Translations under genes and position numbers: made by a program | Notes under the pieces: model-generated | The model's input: only the letters and a program-made list of their open reading frames with translations | The model's database searches: none | What the model was told of the DNA's origin: nothing | DNA from: Streptomyces griseocarneus | GTDB taxonomy: Bacteria > Actinomycetota > Actinomycetes > Streptomycetales > Streptomycetaceae | Assembly: GCF_014655595.1 (NCBI RefSeq) | Contig: NZ_BNBL01000008.1 | Coordinates: 62,001 to 126,000, forward strand | Direction: 5' to 3' | Length of the DNA stretch: 64,000 bases | Shown here: positions 59,775 to 64,000 of the stretch, in pieces | Position numbering within the stretch: the stretch's first letter is position 1 | Layout: the number at the start of each line of letters is the position of its first letter

Positions 59775-59812
59775 CGAGGGCGCCCCGGACCGTACGGTCC
59801 GGGGCGCCCTCG
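59775..59812. terminator. 38-bp perfect palindrome between convergent genes
   Basis: The 19-base left arm CGAGGGCGCCCCGGACCGT is followed directly by its exact reverse complement. Serves pepN (plus) and the desaturase (minus). Confidence 0.9.
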
Positions 59813-59822
59813 GGTGTGCGGC

Positions 59823-60797
59823 TCAGGCCTTCTCCGCCCGGGCCCGCCGACGGGCCAGCAGTGCCTCGCGCTTCTCGTCGAACTTCCGCGCCTGGTCGTC
59901 CAGGCCGCCCATGAACAGCCCCAGCTCCTCCTGGGCGCGCAGACCCTCCGGGCCGAGGCCCGTGATGTCCAGGACCTTCAGGAAGCGCAGCACCGGCTGG
60001 AGCACGTCGTCGTGGTGGATGCGCAGGTTGTAGATGCCGCCGATGGCGATCTGCGCGGCGGCGCGCTCGAAGCCGGGGATGCCGTGGCCGGGCATCCGGA
60101 AGCCGGTCACCACGTCCCGCACCGCGCACATCGTCTGGTCGGGCGCCAGCTCGAAGGACTTCCCGAGCAGGTTGCGGTAGAAGACCATGTGCAGGTTCTC
60201 GTCCGTGGCGATGCGGGCGAGCATGCGGTCGCAGACCGGGTCACCGGAGTGGTGGCCGGTGTTGCGGTGCGAGATGCGGGTCGCCAGCTCCTGGAAGGCG
60301 ACGTAGGCGACCGAGTGCAGCATGCTGTGCCGGTTGTCGGACTCGAACCCCTCCGACATGTGCTGCATGCGGAACCGCTCCAGCGCGACCGGGTCCACGG
60401 CGCGCGAGGTGAGCAGGTAGTCCCGCATCACGATGCCGTGCCGGCCCTCCTCCGCCGTCCAGCGGTGCACCCAGGTGCCCCACGCGCCGTCGCGGCCGAA
60501 GAGCGAGGCGATCTCGTGGTGGTAGCTGGGGAGGTTGTCCTCGGTCAGCAGGTTGACGATCAGGGCGGTCCGCCCTATCTCCGTCACCTTCGACTGCTCG
60601 GGGGACCAGGCCTCGCCGCCCATGACGCCGTCGAAGTTACGGCCGTCGCTCCACGGCACGTACTCGTGCGGCATCCATTCCTTCGCCACCTTCAGGTGCC
60701 GGTTCAGCTCGGCCTCGACGACCTCTTCGAGGGCGTACAGCAGCCGGCTGTCGCTCCATACGGCCGAGCCGCCGTGCAGGGAGGGGGCTGTGGTCAC
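59823..60797 (-). CDS. Acyl-ACP desaturase (ferritin-like di-iron)
   Basis: Introduces a double bond into acyl chains for membrane lipids; soluble di-iron enzyme. 324 aa. Iron-ligand motifs TAEEGRHG and ATDENLHMVFY are the two E/D-x-x-H sets, with EAELNRHLKVAKEW at the N-terminus. The GTG at 60797 is chosen (CAGGAG upstream); the 60869 opening crosses the putative operator. Upstream half-sites of TTACGG suggest a dedicated repressor. Confidence 0.9.
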   Translation of the reverse strand: MTTAPSLHGGSAVWSDSRLLYALEEVVEAELNRHLKVAKEWMPHEYVPWSDGRNFDGVMGGEAWSPEQSKVTEIGRTALIVNLLTEDNLPSYHHEIASLFGRDGAWGTWVHRWTAEEGRHGIVMRDYLLTSRAVDPVALERFRMQHMSEGFESDNRHSMLHSVAYVAFQELATRISHRNTGHHSGDPVCDRMLARIATDENLHMVFYRNLLGKSFELAPDQTMCAVRDVVTGFRMPGHGIPGFERAAAQIAIGGIYNLRIHHDDVLQPVLRFLKVLDITGLGPEGLRAQEELGLFMGGLDDQARKFDEKREALLARRRARAEKA

Positions 60798-60824
60798 GGA
60801 CGGCTCCTGGGGGTGGGGCGACTT

Positions 60825-60857
60825 ACTTACGGCCCCGTAGGTTACGTCACCGTAAGT
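60825..60857 (-). promoter_or_regulatory. Candidate operator of the desaturase gene
   Basis: ACTTACGG (60825-60832) and CCGTAAGT (60850-60857) form an 8-bp inverted repeat. Overlapping it, TTACG-TCAC-CGTAA (60842-60855) forms a second. Lies directly upstream of the gene. Confidence 0.6.
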
Positions 60858-60913
60858 TAAGGGCGGCATAAAGATGATCGTTCCGCCCGCCCGGCCCCCC
60901 GGAGAAGGGCAGC

Positions 60914-60955
60914 AAAAAGCCGGCCACGGCTCCGCGGGGCGGAGTCATGACCGGC
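60914..60955 (-). terminator. Terminator of the small membrane gene
   Basis: On the minus strand a 17-bp stem with three G-U wobbles is followed by CTTTTTG. The same DNA has mismatches when read on the plus strand, so it acts in the minus direction. Confidence 0.8.
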
Positions 60956-60980
60956 GTCGTACGGCGTGGAGCGCTGGGCC

Positions 60981-61259
60981 TCAGCGCGAGGTGCGCGGGT
61001 GGTGGGTGCTGGCGGCGTGGGTGCGGGGGTTGTCCGAGCCCCGGGACATGACCATGGTCAGGCCCGCGATGACCAGGAAGAGAACGATCGGAGCGACCAC
61101 GTAGAGGCCGAGCGTGTTGATCGCGCTCAGGCCCGGGCCCGGGTCGTCGCCGTCGTCGCGGGTGAGCGCGAACGCGGGGGACGACATCAGCAGCATCAGC
61201 ATCGTGCCGGCGGAGATGGCACCGGCGCGCACGGCGTTCTTGTTGACCTTATTGCTCAC
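60981..61259 (-). CDS. Small exported membrane protein
   Basis: 92 aa: signal-like segment AGAISAGTMLMLLMSSPAFA, a short acidic external stretch, then one hydrophobic helix (LGLYVVAPIVLFLVIAGLTM) and a basic His/Arg/Thr-rich tail. Looks like a conserved streptomycete membrane peptide; function unknown. ATG at 61259. Confidence 0.75.
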   Translation of the reverse strand: MSNKVNKNAVRAGAISAGTMLMLLMSSPAFALTRDDGDDPGPGLSAINTLGLYVVAPIVLFLVIAGLTMVMSRGSDNPRTHAASTHHPRTSR

Positions 61260-61337
61260 GGCCTCAACGTATCGGACAGCCGCGAACCGCGCGCGCCCGG
61301 GGTGGCCTATCGGCGTCCACCGGCCCCGCCCCGCTGG

Positions 61338-63392
61338 TCACGGAGTTCGTTCACGGAGTTCCTCCATCAGCGCGTGCAGCCGGGGCGAGGCCGCCAGCTC
61401 CTCCAGGGACAGCGGCCGCCCGGCGGCGTCGGCGACGGGCAGCCGCCAGTTCGGGTACTGGTCCCAGGTGCCCGGCAGGTTCTGCGGGCGCCGGTCCCCG
61501 ACGGCGTCCGGCAGCCAGACGCCGACCAGGCTGGCGGGGGTGCGCAGCAGGAAGCGGTGGACCGCCTTGACGGCCGCCTCCTCGTCGCCCGGCCCCTCCG
61601 GCAGCAGCCCCAGCCGGCCGAACAGGGCCAGCCACTGGGCCACCCCCATGGCGTCCTCGCGCTGCTCGACGGCCAGCGGCCGGTCCAGCAGCCCCAGGCG
61701 GTGCCGCAGCTCCACGTGGTCGCCGGTGAGCCGGGCCGCGGTGCTCGGCAGGTCGTGGGTGGTGGCGGTGGCCAGGCAGCCGGCGCGCCAGCGCTCCGGC
61801 TCCAGCGGCTCGGGCCTCGCGGCGCCGCCTTCGTAGTCGCGCTCGAACCACAGCACCGAGGTGCCCAGCACCCCGCGCCCGGCGAGCGTCTCGCGCACCC
61901 CGGGCTCGACCGTGCCCAGGTCCTCGCCTATGACGGCCGCGCCCGCCCGGTGGGCCTCCAGCGCCAGGACGCCGAGCATGGCCTCGGCGTCGTAGCGGAC
62001 GTACGCCCCGCGCCGGGGCTCGTACCCCTGGGGCACCCACCACAGCCGGAACAGCCCCATCACATGGTCGATGCGCAGGGCGCCCGCGTGCCGCAGCAGA
62101 CCCCGCAGCAGCTCGCGGTAGAGGGCGTAGCCGGTGGCGGCCAGGGCGTCGGGACGCCAGGGCGGCAGGCCCCAGTCCTGGCCCCGGGAGTTGAAGGCGT
62201 CGGGGGGCGCGCCGATGGACATCCCGGCGGCGAAGGCGTCCTGCTGCGCCCAGGCGTCGGCACCCGAGGGGTGGACGCCGACGGCCAGGTCGTGGACGAG
62301 GCCGACGCGCATGCCGGCGGCGCGGGCCGCCCGCTGGGCGCCGGCCAGCTGCTCGTCGGTGAGCCAGGCCAGCCAGCAGTGGAAGTCGACGCGGTCCAGC
62401 AGCTCGCCGCGGGCGCGGGCGGTGCGGGCCGAGCGGGGGTCGCGCAGCCCGGCGGGCCAGGCCCGCCAGTCGGGGCCGTGCACCTCGGCCAGCGCGCACC
62501 AGGTGGAGTGGTCGTCGAGGGCCTGGCCCTGCTCGGCGAGGAAGTCGCAGTACGCGGCGCGGCGGCCGGGGCCCTGCGGCACGGCCCGCAGCAGCTCCAG
62601 CGCCCGGCGCTTGAGCTCCCACACCGCGTCCCGGTCGATCAGCTCGCCGCGCCGCAGCACGCCGTCGCGCAGCCCTTCGGCGCGGGCGAGCAGGGCGTCG
62701 GCCTCCTCGCGGGCGGCTCCGGCGAGGTGGGCGAACTCGGGGACCGCCTCCACCCGCAGGTGGACCGGGTCGGGGAAGCGGCGGGAGGAGGGGCGGTAGG
62801 GCGAGGGGTCGGTGGGCGGGCCGGGGACGGCCGCGTGCAGGGGGTTGACCTGCACGAAGTCGGAGCCGAAGGAGCGGCCCGCCCAGGCGGCCAGCTCGGT
62901 CAGGTCGCCGAGGTCGCCCATGCCCCAGGAGCGGGCGGACAGCAGGGAGTAGAGCTGGACCAGGAAGCCGTGGCCGCGCCCCTCGGGGGCGGGCAGCCGG
63001 TCGGGCGCGACGATCAGGGGGACGCGGGCGGAGCGGCCGTCGGGGGCCTGGGCCCGCAGGAGGTGACCGCCGAGCGGCAGGGGCGCCGCGCCGTCCCAGT
63101 CGAGGCCGCGGCCGTCCTCGGTGTCCACGCGCAGCAGCGTGCCCCCGGGCAGCTCCGGCAGATTCCGCTTGTGTCCCTGGCGGAGGACGACGGCCGGGGG
63201 CAGCAGGCGGCCGCGCGCGGCGGCCTCATGGGCCTCGAGGGCGTCGCGGACGGCCCTGGGGGTGGAGGCGTCGACGCCCAGGGCGGCGAGGACCGCGACG
63301 ACGGTGTCCTCGGCGACCCGGGCGCTGTGACCGGGGGCGGGCTCGTACGTGGTGGCGACACCGTGCAGTTCGGCAAGGCGCGCTCTGCCCAT
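61338..63392 (-). CDS. malQ: 4-alpha-glucanotransferase (amylomaltase, GH77)
   Basis: Disproportionates malto-oligosaccharides in glycogen/maltodextrin metabolism; cytoplasmic. 684 aa. An N-terminal beta-sandwich extension (1-150) precedes the barrel. Catalytic residues sit in RIDHVMGLFR (Asp), IGEDLGTV (Glu) and TTHDLPS (Asp). The loop SWGMGDLGDL and the NSRGQDWGLPPW substrate loop are conserved. ATG at 63392. GH77 size with the extra N-domain is typical of actinobacteria. Confidence 0.95.
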   Translation of the reverse strand: MGRARLAELHGVATTYEPAPGHSARVAEDTVVAVLAALGVDASTPRAVRDALEAHEAAARGRLLPPAVVLRQGHKRNLPELPGGTLLRVDTEDGRGLDWDGAAPLPLGGHLLRAQAPDGRSARVPLIVAPDRLPAPEGRGHGFLVQLYSLLSARSWGMGDLGDLTELAAWAGRSFGSDFVQVNPLHAAVPGPPTDPSPYRPSSRRFPDPVHLRVEAVPEFAHLAGAAREEADALLARAEGLRDGVLRRGELIDRDAVWELKRRALELLRAVPQGPGRRAAYCDFLAEQGQALDDHSTWCALAEVHGPDWRAWPAGLRDPRSARTARARGELLDRVDFHCWLAWLTDEQLAGAQRAARAAGMRVGLVHDLAVGVHPSGADAWAQQDAFAAGMSIGAPPDAFNSRGQDWGLPPWRPDALAATGYALYRELLRGLLRHAGALRIDHVMGLFRLWWVPQGYEPRRGAYVRYDAEAMLGVLALEAHRAGAAVIGEDLGTVEPGVRETLAGRGVLGTSVLWFERDYEGGAARPEPLEPERWRAGCLATATTHDLPSTAARLTGDHVELRHRLGLLDRPLAVEQREDAMGVAQWLALFGRLGLLPEGPGDEEAAVKAVHRFLLRTPASLVGVWLPDAVGDRRPQNLPGTWDQYPNWRLPVADAAGRPLSLEELAASPRLHALMEELRERTP

Positions 63393-63638
63393 CGATACCT
63401 CCGTGGTCGCCCGTGCCGGTCGCCTGATGCCCTACCCATCCGCCGCGCCCGCCGACACCTTCGGTTCCCCGATGTCGCTTTGACTCCCCTTCGGGAGGCT
63501 TCGGTTTCGGTTCCGCTTCGGCTCGCTTCCATGACCGGCGGGGCATTACCGGCAGTTCGGGCAGCTGCGTTGACACGCCCAGCACCTGGTGATGGGCTCA
63601 TCGCTCACGGGCGTGACACCAGGGGCAAGGAGAAGGCC

Positions 63639-64000
63639 GTGCGGTTCCCGGGCGACGACCCCTCGTACGCACACGACGCGTGCGGGCACGAGCCGTACGG
63701 ACGTGCGTCGTACGGACACGACGGCGAACGCGACGGCGGCGCCCGGCGGCGGCCCGGACGTGCCCTCGGCACCGGCCGGCTCGGCAGGGTCCTCCCCTCC
63801 GGCGCCGGCTCCCGGCGGGCCGGCGTCACCGTCCTGGCGGCCGCCCTCCTCGGCGGGCTGCTCGGCAACGCCGGCGACGCCCTGGCCGACCCCGGACCCT
63901 CGCCGGCCGCCGGCGCCCCGGGCGCGGACGCCCCCGACCGGGAGGGCACGGGCGGCCTCCCGCCCGTCTGGCCGCGCCCCCAGACGGCACGCGCCCAGGG
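63639..64000 (+). CDS. N-terminal part of a secreted protein, probably a hexosaminidase
   Basis: GTG start with AAGGAG at 63627-63632. 120 codons are visible; the rest lies beyond the window. A charged His/Tyr/Asp-rich head (YGHD-like) precedes a hydrophobic segment (VTVLAAALLGGLLGN) and an ALA cleavage site, then Pro-rich DNA ending LPPVWPRPQTARAQG. A PVWPRPQ opening is typical of GH20/GH84 beta-N-acetylhexosaminidases, but the catalytic domain is not in view. The unusually long head before the signal is odd; a later start is possible. Confidence 0.5.
   Translation, partial: MRFPGDDPSYAHDACGHEPYGRASYGHDGERDGGARRRPGRALGTGRLGRVLPSGAGSRRAGVTVLAAALLGGLLGNAGDALADPGPSPAAGAPGADAPDREGTGGLPPVWPRPQTARAQ

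Noticed and set aside
63540..63638. DasR (GlcNAc repressor) operator before the putative hexosaminidase
   Set aside because: No ACTGGTCTAGACCACT-like sequence; only TTGACA with a weak -10 was found.

Overview
The window is very GC-rich chromosomal DNA. Coding regions have G/C in nearly every third codon position, GTG starts are common, and large false open frames run opposite the genes. Gene content and order point to Streptomyces or a close relative: mreBCD-pbp2, ndk, folC, valS, clpX-clpP2-clpP1-tig, an rpiB/nei-type cluster, sodF, asd, pepN and malQ lie in the order I remember for the corresponding arm of the S. coelicolor chromosome (SCO2608 to about SCO2649). Species assignment is not possible from this alone.

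Layout. 1-4537 (minus): the cell-shape/wall operon mreB-mreC-mreD-pbp2, with pbp2 cut by the window edge. 4811-7306 (minus): ndk, a DUF4233 membrane protein and folC. 7473-13344 (plus): a block between folC and valS made of a histidine kinase and response regulator, a UDP-GlcNAc 2-epimerase homologue, a processive family 2 glycosyltransferase and a polytopic membrane protein. I infer an accessory surface-polysaccharide locus. The kinase/regulator junction carries a triplicated 29-bp unit that creates two coupled 10-codon mini-ORFs. 13369-15990 (minus): valS. 16122-20096 (plus): four tandem paralogues with a Pro/Tyr/Gly-rich N-terminus, one membrane span and an external domain with exactly two cysteines; no function is known to me. 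20149-24231: a small GntR-centred module, several unrecognised proteins, a Pro-rich anchored protein and an S41 peptidase.

24308-29418: proteostasis genes clpX, clpP2, clpP1 and tig (minus), then tRNA-Pro (minus) and tRNA-Gly (plus). 29488-37916: small membrane protein, acyltransferase, HD protein, ADP-ribosylglycohydrolase, FMN reductase, PP2C phosphatase, Nei-type glycosylase, rpiB and the first of three amino-acid permeases. 37971-44610: Ser/Thr kinase, a LAXTG-type cell-wall anchored protein, bioY and two further permeases. 44777-50849: sodF with a Nur-like operator, a hypothetical, a DsbA-like protein, pepN and a wHTH/nuclease-fold fusion. 50868-60797: Tat-exported phosphoesterase, large subtilase, asd, a second pepN and an acyl-ACP desaturase. 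60981-64000: small membrane protein, malQ and the start of a probable secreted hexosaminidase.

Many convergent gene pairs are separated by long perfect hairpins. No CRISPR array, integrase, transposase or phage gene was seen.
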